60,020 bases of DNA from Phycisphaerales bacterium (GCA_003171335.1 PMYD01000120.1:1-60020), one strand, 5' to 3'. Positions 8,755 to 17,853 are shown, counted from the first letter of the stretch. The notes: generated from the sequence alone by a model not told the origin. Numbers and translations: made by a program.

Positions 8755-9236
8755 GGCGTTTCTCCTTTGGAGTCATCGGTGCCCCAGGCATGTTCGTTCA
8801 GCAGGCGGGCGAGCGGCCGCCCGCGGGTCCAAGGGCCATCCGAGCTTGTCTCGGATGGCACGGGCAAGGCGGCCACGCCTCTTTGCAGGACGAGTTGGCG
8901 CAGGTGAAGGTATTCGGCCCCGGTGGGCCTGTAGCGTTGGTCCGGGCGTGGCGGCTGCGTTGTCGGCCCTTGGGCCAGTTGCAGTGTGCCGGCCGTCGGC
9001 TGCAGAAGCGCGTTACCGCGTATTGGCCGGCCGGTCCTGGGCATCAGCGACAAGCCCAGGCCCAGCGCCAGCAAGAGCGTGGCACAACGCCACAGCCAGC
9101 CGCTGCTGCCTGCCGCGCGGCGGCCGGCCTGGAACATCAGCCGGTCGCGGCTTATAAGGCCGGCGGCGGGGGCCAGGGCCGACAGGGCGGACTCGAAGGC
9201 CGCCTGCTCGTGTGTCAGTCCATTTTCTTCGGGCAT
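8751..9236 (-). CDS. Single-pass membrane protein, possible anti-sigma factor
   Basis: 161 residues. A short cytoplasmic N-terminus (MPEENGLTHEQAAFESALSAL) is followed by one transmembrane segment near residues 46-66 (GWLWRCATLLLALGLGLSLM) and a periplasmic tail. This layout and the position directly after an ECF sigma gene fit an anti-sigma factor, but the zinc-binding HxxxCxxC motif of classical ZAS domains is absent, so the role is inferred from context only. It overlaps the sigma gene by 22 bp and the next gene by 4 bp (ATGA). Confidence 0.7.
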   Translation of the reverse strand: MPEENGLTHEQAAFESALSALAPAAGLISRDRLMFQAGRRAAGSSGWLWRCATLLLALGLGLSLMPRTGRPIRGNALLQPTAGTLQLAQGPTTQPPRPDQRYRPTGAEYLHLRQLVLQRGVAALPVPSETSSDGPWTRGRPLARLLNEHAWGTDDSKGETP

Positions 9237-9718
9237 GATTCACCCATCCTTTCGCGCATCACATCCAGGGCGGCTAAATACTCGCGGCGGATCGACGTCA
9301 GCGGTCGGTCCACAATCTCCACGATCTGGCGGAAGCTCAGGCCGCCCCAGATTTTCAAAAGCACGACCTCGCGCTGTTCGGCCGGCAGCTCCGAAAGCAG
9401 CCGGCGTGCCGTGGCGGCGTCGATGGCCGTGGCGGGATCCTCCGCAAACCACTCGTCCTTCTGCCCGGCCACCCGCTGCTCGCGATTTCGCCGCCGGGCA
9501 GTCGACCGGGCCTGCGAGATGGCCCGGTTCCGCAGGGCCGCAAAGAGCCAGGCGGCCACATCCTGCGGCTGGCTCTTCTGTGCGGCCAGGCGGAGAAAAA
9601 CCTCCTGCACCGCATCGGCCGCCTCCATGGGCGCCAGCCACTGCCGCGCGTACAGTTCCAGGCGCGCTGCATAGGCGCCAAACCACTGGCCTAAGGCTGC
9701 CGCATCCACGTGGACCAT
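9215..9718 (-). CDS. ECF-type RNA polymerase sigma factor
   Basis: About 167 residues, the length of an ECF sigma factor. Region 2 is visible as DAVQEVFLRLA and AWLFAALRNRAISQAR; region 4 as LPAEQREVVLLKIWGGLSFRQI with a helix-turn-helix. It directs polymerase to the promoters of a stress or surface regulon. The first gene of a four-gene operon with every junction overlapping, so it probably controls the membrane protein and the two secreted proteins after it. ATG at 9718 is chosen; a TTG at 9760 would add 14 residues. A perfect palindrome (9819-9841) lies about 100 bp upstream. Confidence 0.88.
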   Translation of the reverse strand: MVHVDAAALGQWFGAYAARLELYARQWLAPMEAADAVQEVFLRLAAQKSQPQDVAAWLFAALRNRAISQARSTARRRNREQRVAGQKDEWFAEDPATAIDAATARRLLSELPAEQREVVLLKIWGGLSFRQIVEIVDRPLTSIRREYLAALDVMRERMGESCPKKMD

Positions 9719-9818
9719 GGAGTTCCGATCGCTCGCTACATTCAAGACGCCGCCGGCCAAGCAGTGTGCCAGAAAAAACGGCGGCCGCGGCGAAGGCGGA
9801 GGGCGTGGCCCGTCTTCT

Positions 9819-9841
9819 CGACTCCAAATAATTTGGAGTCG
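9819..9841. promoter_or_regulatory. Perfect 23-bp palindrome upstream of the sigma operon
   Basis: Two 11-base arms (CGACTCCAAAT and its complement) surround a single central base. It lies about 100 bp upstream of the sigma gene, so it could be an operator. It also closely resembles the first hairpin of the array at 34492 (CGACT...AGTCG ends, one-base loop), so it may belong to that class. Confidence 0.55.
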
Positions 9842-10002
9842 ATTTCGCCATGTTCGGTTTTTTTCGGGAAATCCCTTGTCCCGGGCCCAGGCGTGACGAT
9901 AATATGTTAGGCAAGAGTTAGGTACGCTGGAACTGGCTAGGGTCCGGCGGACGGCGTGACGAAAGGGCTTTAGGTTCAGCTACTTACGTCGCAGGTGCTG
10001 CA

Positions 10003-10251
10003 ATGAATATCGAGAAGGTTGATGAGGCGGTGCGGGTTTTCGCGGTGTTTTCCGGCGGCGAGGTCAACCCGGTGCGCTTTCAGTGGGCCGGCCGCGAGCT
10101 GGATGTGTACGCCATCAACGGCCGGTGGACCGACCGCGGCGGCGGCGGCTGCACGTATCACTACAGCGTCCAGTCCGGCGAGGAAACGTATTACCTCCAT
10201 TTCTCCAGCGGCGACCTGCAATGGTGGCTGGACCAGGTGGTGGTGGCATAG
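10003..10251 (+). CDS. Small DUF6504-like protein next to DNA polymerases
   Basis: 82 residues, probably a small beta-barrel. The pattern (RFQWAGRELDVYAINGRW, then a glycine run, YHYSVQSGEETYYLHF and WWLDQV) resembles DUF6504, a small protein often found beside ImuB/DinB and DnaE2 in translesion cassettes. That association is from memory; the family match is by eye. It is the first gene of a forward cassette with a DinB-type and a DnaE2-type polymerase. No SOS box could be recognised upstream. Confidence 0.72.
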   Translation: MNIEKVDEAVRVFAVFSGGEVNPVRFQWAGRELDVYAINGRWTDRGGGGCTYHYSVQSGEETYYLHFSSGDLQWWLDQVVVA

Positions 10252-10270
10252 GCCGGCGGCGGCCTATGCA

Positions 10271-10399
10271 GGTCAATGCGTCAATTAGTCAATTGGTCAA
10301 TTAGTCTTTGGATTTGAAACTCCGCTTGCAACTCCGACCTCCGGCTTTGCGGCGAGATAGCTCGATTCAAAAACCAATTGACGAATTGACGCGTTGACC
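10271..10399. repeat. Inverted-repeat element built from GTCAATT words (family D)
   Basis: A left arm at 10271-10297 and a right arm at 10373-10399 are 24/27 complementary. Both are made of repeated GTCAATT-like words; the left arm runs on to about 10306. The element fills the gap between the DUF6504-like gene and the DinB-type polymerase, ending 19 bp before the polymerase start. Confidence 0.8.
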
Positions 10400-10418
10400 T
10401 TGTGCGGCGAGCAGAACC

Positions 10419-11684
10419 ATGATTACTACATTAACTCTCCACATTGATGTGGACGCCTTCTTCGCCTCGGTGGAGCAGTTGCTCATTCCGGCCTTGCGTG
10501 GCAGGCCGGTGGCGGTGGGCAACGGGTGTATCGCCTCGTGCTCGTACGAGGCCAGGCGCTACGGCCTGCACGCGGGCACTTCGCTCACCGAGGCGAAAAA
10601 GCGCTGCCCCGAGCTGGTGATCCTCGATGGGCAATACCCCATCTACCGCTGCTTCGCCGAGCAGATCTGGGCCATCTGCCGGCGGTACACGCTGTCGCTG
10701 GAAACCTTCCTCGACGAGGCGTACGGCCAGGTGGATGTGGAGGGCCTGCGGCTGTCGCTGGCGGAGGAGCCAACGGGGACGGCACACGGCCGGCCCACGC
10801 CGCCGCTCCTGGGCCAGCGCCTGCAGCGGCAGGTGCGCGAGGAGTCGGGGCTGAATGTGTCGGTGGGCCTCGGGGCCAATCGCATGCTGGCCAAGCTGGC
10901 CAGCAAGGCGGCCAAGCCGGCCGGCGTGCGCTGGATTTCGCCCATCGAGGCGGCCGACGTCGTGGCGGCGCTGCCGATTCGCTCCATCCCCGGCATCGGC
11001 GCCAAGACCGCCTCCATCCTGGCGGATCTGAACATCATCACCGGCGGCGACCTGCGGCGGCTGTCGCGGGAGGACCTGGTCGCCCTGTTCGGCATCCGCG
11101 GCGAGGGGCTCTATGAACGCTGCCGGGGCAACGATATCGATGGCGCGGGCCCGGGGTCGGGGGGCCCCGGGATTCCGCGCCGGCTGCCGCGCACCATCTC
11201 GCGCGAGACCACGTTCCACACGCCGCAGTCGGACCAAAAGCAGATCTGCGGCATGCTGTTTTACCTGCTGGAGCGGGCCATGCGCCAGGTGCGACAGTCG
11301 CACCTGGCGGCCCGGACGGTCGAGCTGGTCATCCGCTACGACGACTGGAAGCAGTACGCCGCCAGCCAGTCGCTGGAGGAAACCGAGCTGGATCGCGAGG
11401 TGTTCGCCGTGGTCGAAACCCTGCTTGGCCGGCTGCACACGCGGCGGGTGTCGCTGCGGCACGTGGGGGTGGTGCTGTCGAATTTCCGCCGCGCCGAGGC
11501 GACGCCCTCGCTCTTCGAGCCGGCCGGCCGCCGGCGCCGCCGCGACCTGCACGCCGCCGTCGACGCCATCCGCGACCGCTGGGGCCACGGCGCCATCGTC
11601 GCCGGCGAATCGGCCAACCTGCTGGGCCGCCTGCGGCAGAACGATTACGGATTCATTTTGAGAACGCCGTCGCTGACGAAATGA
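10419..11684 (+). CDS. dinB: Y-family translesion DNA polymerase (DinB/Pol IV type)
   Basis: Copies past damaged template bases at the replication fork. 421 residues. The palm begins LHIDVDAFFASVEQ with the first metal-binding aspartates, and the second acidic pair is present (TFLDEAYGQVDV), so unlike ImuB it should be catalytically active. Helix-hairpin-helix segments follow (RSIPGIGAKTASILADL), then the little finger. TPSLFEP sits where Pol IV enzymes carry their sliding-clamp motif; this reading is tentative. It lies between a DUF6504-like protein and a DnaE2-type polymerase, which suggests an induced mutagenesis cassette. Confidence 0.9.
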   Translation: MITTLTLHIDVDAFFASVEQLLIPALRGRPVAVGNGCIASCSYEARRYGLHAGTSLTEAKKRCPELVILDGQYPIYRCFAEQIWAICRRYTLSLETFLDEAYGQVDVEGLRLSLAEEPTGTAHGRPTPPLLGQRLQRQVREESGLNVSVGLGANRMLAKLASKAAKPAGVRWISPIEAADVVAALPIRSIPGIGAKTASILADLNIITGGDLRRLSREDLVALFGIRGEGLYERCRGNDIDGAGPGSGGPGIPRRLPRTISRETTFHTPQSDQKQICGMLFYLLERAMRQVRQSHLAARTVELVIRYDDWKQYAASQSLEETELDREVFAVVETLLGRLHTRRVSLRHVGVVLSNFRRAEATPSLFEPAGRRRRRDLHAAVDAIRDRWGHGAIVAGESANLLGRLRQNDYGFILRTPSLTK

Positions 11685-11690
11685 ACGTTA

Positions 11691-11824
11691 GGTGGCATGC
11701 CCTCACGCCTGGGGCGAAGACCCGGGCGGGTGGGCATGCGAATGCGGCGCAACGCTCCTTTACAACGGACATGCCCACCCGCCGCCGGCCGCTGATGCGG
11801 CCGTCAACGTGAGGGCATGCCACC
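11691..11824. repeat. Family C long inverted repeat, copy 1
   Basis: 134 bp. The ends are GGTGGCATGCCCTCACG and its complement; inside them is a second inverted pair around GGCGGGTGGGCATG. Copies 2 and 3 are at 15780-15916 and 59079-59218. It ends 9 bp before the dnaE2 start codon, so the ribosome-binding region of dnaE2 is element DNA. Confidence 0.85.
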
Positions 11825-11833
11825 TGTGAACGA

Positions 11834-14800
11834 ATGCTGTCGATCTTACATGCCTGGACCGGCTACTCGCTCTGCCGCGGCGCGGCAGGGCCCCAGAAGC
11901 TGGTAGCGCGTGCGGCCGCCGCGGGCTACGCGGGCGTGGCGCTGACCGATGTGAACGGTTTGTATGGCGTGACCATCTTTTACCCGCTGGCCCGGCAGGC
12001 GGGCCTCAATCCCATCATCGGGGCGGAGCTTTCCGATGGCCGATCCAGCGTCGTGGCGCTGGTCGCCGACCGCGTGGGATATGAGAACCTGTGCCAGGCG
12101 ATCACGAGAGAGATTGCCAATTGTGCTTCGACTCCGCTCAGCACCCTGAGCCCGTCGAAGGGCAGATTGCCAATTGCAAATTGTGAAGAGGCGCATCCTT
12201 CTTCAATTTGCAATTTGCAATCTGCAATTTGCAATCCCGACGCGAGTCTCGCCGGCTTGCAATTGGTGACTGAAGATGCGGACCTGGCCGCCTCGCTCCT
12301 GGCAGGCGGCATGCCGCGCGAGCAGGTGTGGCTGGAACTGGACCCGGCCAGCCAGCCGCGATCGCTGGTGGCGAGACTCACCGCCGCGGCCGAGGCGCTG
12401 GGTATCGAATTGGTCGCCACCGGCCGCACGTTGATGGTGGAGGCCGAGGATCGGGATGTCGCCCGCGTGCTGACCGCGATCCGGCTGGGCAAAACGGTCG
12501 AGAGCATTGAGGAGCAGGATCTGCCGCCGGCCGGCGCGGTCCTGCGCTCGCCTTCCGCACTGGAGAGGCAGCTCGCCGAGTGGCCACGCGCCCTGGAGAA
12601 CAACCGCCGGCTCGCCGAGCAATGCCGCTACGCCCTGCTGCCGCAGCGGCCGGTTTTCCCGGACTACAACTGCCCGCCGGGCGTACCCGCGCGCGAGCAC
12701 CTGCGCCGCTTGTGCGAGCAGGGGGCGCGCTGGCGCTACGGGCGAATCTCGCCGGCCGTGCGCGGCCGGCTGGAGAAGGAACTGCGGCTGATCGAGGCCA
12801 AGGGCTTCAGCGAGTACTTCCTGGTCGTCCGCGACATTGTGCTCTATGCCCGCGGCCGCAACGCGCCGACCGCCGGCCGCGGTTCGGGGGCCTCCAGCCT
12901 AGTGGCGTACGTGCTGGGCATCACCAACGTCTGCCCGCTGGCGTTCGAGATTCCCTTCGAGCGATTCCTGCACGAGGGGCGCGAGGACTTCCCCGACCTG
13001 GACCTGGACTTCTGCTGGCGGATCCGCGATGACGTGATCAACTACGCCTTTGGCCGCTGGGGCGCCGACCACGTGGCGATGGTGTGCACGCACAACACGT
13101 TCCAGCCGCGCTCGGCCTTCCGCGAGACGGCCAAGGCGTACGGCCTGTCCGATGACCAGATCTCGCGGCTGCTGAAGCGCGGGGACGAGGCCGGCCACCA
13201 TGCCGGCGACATCGCCCGCCTCGCCGAGCGGCTGGTGGGGCTGCCGCATCTGCTGTCGGTGCATCCCGGCGGCATCGTCATCGGCCGAAAACCCATCGAC
13301 CACTACGTGCCGCTGGAGATGGCCGCCAAGGGCGTGCGCATCACGCAGTACGACAAGGACGGCGTCGAGGCCATCGGCCTGGTCAAGCTGGATTTGCTGG
13401 GCAACCGCAGCATCTCGACGATCGCCGAGGCGTGCCGCGTGGTCAACGTGTCAGCGGAAAACGGCAATTCGCCGATCAGCGTGGATACGATGCCGCCGGA
13501 TGATCCGGCCACGTTCGCCTTATTGAGGGACGCCGACACGATCGGCTGCAATCAGCTCGAATCGCCGGCCATGCGGCATTTGCTGCGGGCGATGGCGCCG
13601 ACGCGCCAGCAGGACATCATGAAGGCCTTGGCGCTCATTCGCCCCGGCGCCGCTTCGATCGGCATGAAGGATGCCTTCATCCGCCGCCAGCGCGGGCTGG
13701 AGAAAACGCCGCCCAGCGATCCGCGGATCGACCCGATTCTCGGCCAGACCCACGGCGTGATGCTCTATGAGGACGACGTGATGCTCGTGGCCGCGGCGCT
13801 TCTGGGCGATACGCTCTCGCAGGCCGATCGTTTCCGCAAGGCCGTTCAAAAATGCCGCGATGACGCCCAGCGGCTGGCGCTGTCGCGCGAATTCCTTTCC
13901 CGCTGCGCCGCCAACGGCGTGGATGCCCGCATCGCCGCCGACTTGTGGGTGCAGATGGCCAAATTCAACGCGTACTCCTTCTGCAAAGCGCACGCCGCCA
14001 GCTACGCCCGGCTGGCCTACGCGGTGGCGTATCTCAAGGCACACTGGCCGCGGGAGTTCTGGACGGCCGCCCTCAACAACAACCAGAGCATGTACCACGT
14101 GCGGGTGTACGCGGAGCAGGCCAAGCGCGCCGGCATCCGCTTTCTGCTGCCCGATGTGAATCGCAGCGGGGCGGAGTTTGTGCTGGAGGCCGATGGCATC
14201 CGCGTGGGGCTGTCGCGCATCGCGGGGCTGGGGCCGGTGTCGGTGGAGGCGATTCGCGCCGCACGGCGCGGCCGGCCGTTCGCCTCGCTGAGCGACTTTC
14301 TCGATCGCACGCACCTGGGGCTGGAGGAGACGCGCGCGATAATTCTCTGCGGCGGCGGCGACAGCTTGGGCGAAAGCCGCGCTGCGCTGATGCTGGAACT
14401 TCGGCTCTGGCGGCCGGCCCGGGCGGCCCATGCCGGGCCGCAGCCGGCGCTGCTGGCGGCCGCACCGGCCGTGGCGGCGGTGGCCGAGGATTATTCGCCG
14501 CAGCGGAAGATCCGTGATGAGCGGGCCATCCTGGGCATCAGCGTGGGCGAGCATCCGCTGGCCGAATGGCGCAGCCGGCTGGTCGATCTTTGCCCCACGA
14601 TCGACGCCGACAGCCGCGATTTGCCCGGCCGCATCGGCCGCCGCGTGCAGTTGGCCGGCCTGCTGGAAGCCGCGCGCACGGTCACCGGCGCGGCCGGCCG
14701 GCAAGTGAGCTTTCTCACTTTCGACGATGAATACGGCCTCTTCGAGGTCACGGCCCTGGCCGACCGCTGCCGGCATGTCGGCCGGCCCAACGACGGCCAG

Positions 14801-14887
14801 CCCGCCCTCATCCGCGGCCACATCCAGGAACAGCATGGGACGGTGGGCGTGGAGGCGGAAGAGGTGGAGTGGCCAGGCAGTCAGTAG
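11834..14887 (+). CDS. dnaE2: Error-prone DNA polymerase III alpha subunit (DnaE2/ImuC type)
   Basis: 1017 residues, the short DnaE2 class used in damage-induced synthesis. The polymerase aspartates are present (DFPDLDLDFCWR and GLVKLDLLGNRS), and a C-terminal OB fold follows. The N-terminal PHP domain has lost metal ligands: the usual HxH reads HAW and the usual TDHxN reads TDVN. Residues about 94-135 are an in-frame insertion derived from repeat DNA (12112-12236), rich in NC, IC and SICNLQSAICN words, interrupting the PHP domain. The gene follows dinB after a family C element. The start has no clear SD. Confidence 0.9.
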   Translation: MLSILHAWTGYSLCRGAAGPQKLVARAAAAGYAGVALTDVNGLYGVTIFYPLARQAGLNPIIGAELSDGRSSVVALVADRVGYENLCQAITREIANCASTPLSTLSPSKGRLPIANCEEAHPSSICNLQSAICNPDASLAGLQLVTEDADLAASLLAGGMPREQVWLELDPASQPRSLVARLTAAAEALGIELVATGRTLMVEAEDRDVARVLTAIRLGKTVESIEEQDLPPAGAVLRSPSALERQLAEWPRALENNRRLAEQCRYALLPQRPVFPDYNCPPGVPAREHLRRLCEQGARWRYGRISPAVRGRLEKELRLIEAKGFSEYFLVVRDIVLYARGRNAPTAGRGSGASSLVAYVLGITNVCPLAFEIPFERFLHEGREDFPDLDLDFCWRIRDDVINYAFGRWGADHVAMVCTHNTFQPRSAFRETAKAYGLSDDQISRLLKRGDEAGHHAGDIARLAERLVGLPHLLSVHPGGIVIGRKPIDHYVPLEMAAKGVRITQYDKDGVEAIGLVKLDLLGNRSISTIAEACRVVNVSAENGNSPISVDTMPPDDPATFALLRDADTIGCNQLESPAMRHLLRAMAPTRQQDIMKALALIRPGAASIGMKDAFIRRQRGLEKTPPSDPRIDPILGQTHGVMLYEDDVMLVAAALLGDTLSQADRFRKAVQKCRDDAQRLALSREFLSRCAANGVDARIAADLWVQMAKFNAYSFCKAHAASYARLAYAVAYLKAHWPREFWTAALNNNQSMYHVRVYAEQAKRAGIRFLLPDVNRSGAEFVLEADGIRVGLSRIAGLGPVSVEAIRAARRGRPFASLSDFLDRTHLGLEETRAIILCGGGDSLGESRAALMLELRLWRPARAAHAGPQPALLAAAPAVAAVAEDYSPQRKIRDERAILGISVGEHPLAEWRSRLVDLCPTIDADSRDLPGRIGRRVQLAGLLEAARTVTGAAGRQVSFLTFDDEYGLFEVTALADRCRHVGRPNDGQPALIRGHIQEQHGTVGVEAEEVEWPGSQ
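12112..12236. repeat. Composite hairpin element translated inside dnaE2 (family D)
   Basis: The arms at 12165-12183 and 12204-12236 are built of CAATTTG words and match 18/19 over the paired part. To their left is a nested hairpin, 12125-12160, with stems CTTCGAC/GTCGAAG and GCTCAG/CTGAGC. The whole block is free of stops in the dnaE2 frame. Confidence 0.8.
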
Positions 14888-14901
14888 GATGGTTCGTAGC
14901 A

Positions 14902-14945
14902 GGTTAATCTGTTAATTGGTTAATTAACCGATTAGCCAGTTAACC
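14902..14945. repeat. GGTTAAT-word imperfect palindrome (family D)
   Basis: 44 bp between dnaE2 and the DUF72 gene. The two 22-base halves pair at about 17 positions around a central AATT, and each half repeats a GGTTAAT-like word. Confidence 0.7.
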
Positions 14946-14975
14946 AGGTAATAACTGGTCCCTGAATGGCAGAAC

Positions 14976-15761
14976 ATGGCCCTCGCGCAAAAAACGATCG
15001 TCGCCACCAGCGGCTACTCCTTCCCGGACTGGGTGGGGCCGTTCTACCCCGAGGGGACCTCGCGCGAGCGGATGTTCGAGTATTACACGCATCATTTCGC
15101 GGCGGTGGAACTGAATTTCACGTATTACCGCATGCCCTCGGCCTCGACCATCGACAGCCTGACGCGCAAGAGCCCCGAGGGTTTTACCTTCTGGGTGAAA
15201 GCCAACCAGCAGACCACGCACGAGCAGAATCGCGGCGTGGCCGGCGAGTTTCTCGACAGCCTTACGCCCATGAGCGAGGCGGGCAAACTGGGCGGCATCC
15301 TGCTCCAATTTCCCCAGTCGTTCCATCGCACGCGCGAGAGCCGCCAGTACCTCTCGGCGGTTCTGGAGGACCTGGCCGGCCCGCCCCTGGCCGTGGAGTT
15401 TCGCCACCAGAGCTGGCAGGACCCCGCGGTCGCCGCCGGGCTGAAGGAGCGCGGCGTTACGCTGGTCATCCCCGATGTGCCGGCCGTGCCGGGCTTGTAT
15501 CGCAGCGCGCCGCAATTGACCACCCGCACGGGCTACGTGCGGCTGCACTCGCGGAACGCCGCCGGCTGGTTTGCCGGCATGGCCGAGCGCTACGACTACG
15601 ACTACAGCGCTGTCGAACTGACCGAGCTGGCCCGCGATTGGGAAACGCTGGAGGAAAACCTGGACCGGCTGAACGTCTTTTTCAACAACTGCCATCGCGG
15701 CCAGGCGGCGCAAAATGCGGAGCGATTCCAGCAGATTCTCCGGCAAATGGAGAAAGAGTAA
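14976..15761 (+). CDS. DUF72 family protein (YecE-like)
   Basis: 261 residues, a predicted TIM-barrel protein of the DUF72/YecE family. Family features are GYSFPDWVGPFYPEG at the start, VELNFTYYRMPS, FTFWVKANQ, LGGILLQFP and the C-terminal YVRLHSRN with NVFFNNCHRGQAAQNA. The biochemical role of the family is not settled. It lies 88 bp after dnaE2 on the same strand and is followed by a family C element that also ends at asnS. Confidence 0.9.
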   Translation: MALAQKTIVATSGYSFPDWVGPFYPEGTSRERMFEYYTHHFAAVELNFTYYRMPSASTIDSLTRKSPEGFTFWVKANQQTTHEQNRGVAGEFLDSLTPMSEAGKLGGILLQFPQSFHRTRESRQYLSAVLEDLAGPPLAVEFRHQSWQDPAVAAGLKERGVTLVIPDVPAVPGLYRSAPQLTTRTGYVRLHSRNAAGWFAGMAERYDYDYSAVELTELARDWETLEENLDRLNVFFNNCHRGQAAQNAERFQQILRQMEKE

Positions 15762-15779
15762 TAGGTGACATGCTCGTTA

Positions 15780-15916
15780 GGTGGCATGCCCTCACGGACG
15801 GGGCGATAGCACCGGACGGGTGGGCATGGACGTGCCTGCTTGAGTGACACCTGCCCGCGCCCCATGCCCACCCGCCTTGGCCGCCAGGGCGGCCCAAGGC
15901 GTGAGGGCGTGCCACC
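15780..15916. repeat. Family C long inverted repeat, copy 2
   Basis: 137 bp with the same outer (GTGGCATGCCCTCACG) and inner (GGGTGGGCATG) inverted pairs as the copies at 11691 and 59079. The right end directly abuts the asnS stop codon at 15917. Confidence 0.85.
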
Positions 15917-17296
15917 TTAAAACTCCGCGCTGCGGGGCGTGCGGGGGTAGGGGATCACATCGCGGATATTGGCCATGCCGGTGGCGAACTGGATCGTCCG
16001 CTCGAGGCCCAGGCCAAAGCCGGCGTGCGGCACGGTGCCGTAACGGCGCAGGTCGGCGTACCACCAGTAGCTTTCGGGCTTGAGCCCGCCCTCGGCCATG
16101 CGCGCGGTCAGCACGTCCAGGCGCTCCTCGCGCTGGCTGCCACCGATGATCTCGCCGATTCTCGGCACCAGCACATCCATGGCGGCGACGGTCTTGGCAT
16201 CATCGTTCAGCCGCATGTAAAACGCCTTGATCTGGCGCGGGTAGTCCGTCACGATCACCGGCCTGCCGATGTGCTTTTCGGTGAGGTAGCGCTCGTGCTC
16301 GCTCTGGAGGTCGCTGCCCCAGCTTACGGGGTAGTCGAACTTCTGGCCGCTCTTTTCGAGGATTTCGACCGCCTGGGTGTACGTGATGCGTTCGAACGGC
16401 GAGGCCACGATGTGCTCCAGCGTGGCCACGACGCCTTTCTCCACGCGCTCGTCGAAAAAGGCCATATCGCGCGGGCAGCCGGTCAGAACGGCTGAAAAGA
16501 TGTGCTTGACGAACGCCTCGGCCAGATCGGCATCGCCCGCCAGGTCGCAGAAGGCCATCTCCGGCTCGACCATCCAGAATTCGGCCAGGTGGCGGGCGGT
16601 GTTGGAATTCTCAGCGCGGAACGTGGGCCCGAAGGTGTACACCTTGCCCAGCCCGCAGGCGTAGGTTTCCGCCTCCATCTGGCCGCTGACGGTGAGGAAC
16701 GTCGGCCGGCCGAAGAAGTCTTCCTCCGCCGGTAGGGCGCCGCCGCCAACCGGCAGCGTCGTCACGCGGAACATCTGGCCGGCGCCCTCGCAATCGCTGG
16801 CGGTGATGATCGGCGTGTGCACGTACAGGAAGCCGCGCGACTGGAAGAAGCCGTGGATGGCCAGGCTCATGGCGTTGCGCACGCGGGCCACGGCCCCAAA
16901 GGTGTTGGTGCGGGCGCGCAGGTGCGCCTGCGTGCGCAGGAATTCGTACGTGTGGTGCTTGGGCTGGATGGGGTAGCCGGCCGGGTCGGCCCAGCCCAGG
17001 ATGCGGATCTCCTCGGCCTGCATCTCGAAGCGCTGGCCCGAGCCGGGGCTCTCGACGATCGACCCCTCCGCCAGGATGCTGCACCCGGCGGTCAGCCGTG
17101 CCAATTCGGAGCTGTAGTTGGGCAGCTCGGCCTTGGCGACGATCTGGAGATTATCGAAGCTCGAGCCGTCGTTGATGGCGATGAAGGCGAAGCCGCCCTT
17201 GGAGAGTCGGACCGTTCGCACCCAGCCGCCGACCGTGGTTTTACCCGCCGGTGCGGCCGGGGCGTTTAACACTTCCGCTATCGTCATTTGATTCAT
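15917..17296 (-). CDS. asnS: Asparaginyl-tRNA synthetase
   Basis: Class II synthetase that charges tRNA-Asn, cytoplasmic, 459 residues. An OB-fold anticodon-binding domain comes first ([19 protein letters not shown]), then the catalytic domain with motif 2 ([23 protein letters not shown]) seen as [16 protein letters not shown] and motif 3 ([12 protein letters not shown]). ATG at 17296 is chosen because GGGAG lies eight bases upstream; a GTG at 17308 is less likely. A long AT-rich region with a consensus promoter lies upstream, so the transcript may carry a leader of about 500 nt. Confidence 0.95.
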   Translation of the reverse strand: MNQMTIAEVLNAPAAPAGKTTVGGWVRTVRLSKGGFAFIAINDGSSFDNLQIVAKAELPNYSSELARLTAGCSILAEGSIVESPGSGQRFEMQAEEIRILGWADPAGYPIQPKHHTYEFLRTQAHLRARTNTFGAVARVRNAMSLAIHGFFQSRGFLYVHTPIITASDCEGAGQMFRVTTLPVGGGALPAEEDFFGRPTFLTVSGQMEAETYACGLGKVYTFGPTFRAENSNTARHLAEFWMVEPEMAFCDLAGDADLAEAFVKHIFSAVLTGCPRDMAFFDERVEKGVVATLEHIVASPFERITYTQAVEILEKSGQKFDYPVSWGSDLQSEHERYLTEKHIGRPVIVTDYPRQIKAFYMRLNDDAKTVAAMDVLVPRIGEIIGGSQREERLDVLTARMAEGGLKPESYWWYADLRRYGTVPHAGFGLGLERTIQFATGMANIRDVIPYPRTPRSAEF

Positions 17297-17696
17297 GCTG
17301 ACTCCCACTGCGATCAGCCATGATTATCGCCAAAGAAATGGCGGCCGCACAAGCCGGCAGATGTGATCCTGATAGGGATAGGCGCTCGCACAGCCTCCTT
17401 GATTGCGCCGTCAGGCCGCGGCCATGACTCTGTGAAGCTGCACAATATGCACGGTTAACGCAGTTTGCTTAAACCGTTGCATGCTGCAAGTACTTTAATT
17501 GCAACGGCTTATTTGTCTCGAGCGGCGTGTCTTAAGCATTATGCACTATTGCTTAAAATGCATATTGCCTATTTTATCAGAGATATAACCTCTGTGTGCA
17601 AAAGCACTAACATCGCCGCCGTGAAATAGAGCTTCCGTGGGCCCCGTCGAATTTGCTTAAGGAGAAGCTTGCCCTGCGCTTCCCTGCATCCCGGTG

Positions 17697-17725
17697 ATTG
17701 CATGGAATCTGTCTTTAATTGTCAA
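17697..17725 (-). promoter_or_regulatory. Second promoter-like signal toward asnS
   Basis: TTGACA (17720-17725), a 17-base spacer and TGCAAT (17697-17702) on the minus strand. Weaker than the signal at 17826. Confidence 0.4.
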
Positions 17726-17825
17726 GAACTGCCAACGCAGTGCGGCTAGCCCGCACTGGTGGAAATGTGCGCAACGGAACCGTATCCGATTCACGCATCT
17801 CGGCTAGTGTCTCCCGTGGCTGTGC

Positions 17826-17853
17826 ATTATAGCCTATTTGACGGTCATGTCAA
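17826..17853 (-). promoter_or_regulatory. Consensus sigma-70-type promoter toward asnS
   Basis: On the minus strand TTGACA (17848-17853) is separated by 16 bases from TATAAT (17826-17831), a full consensus match. Transcription would start near 17819 and run about 520 nt before asnS. Confidence 0.65.

Noticed and set aside
17637-17660. A tmRNA-like ATTCGACGGGG word upstream of asnS
   Set aside because: No tRNA-like acceptor end, no T-loop and no tag frame are found near it, so the match is taken as chance.
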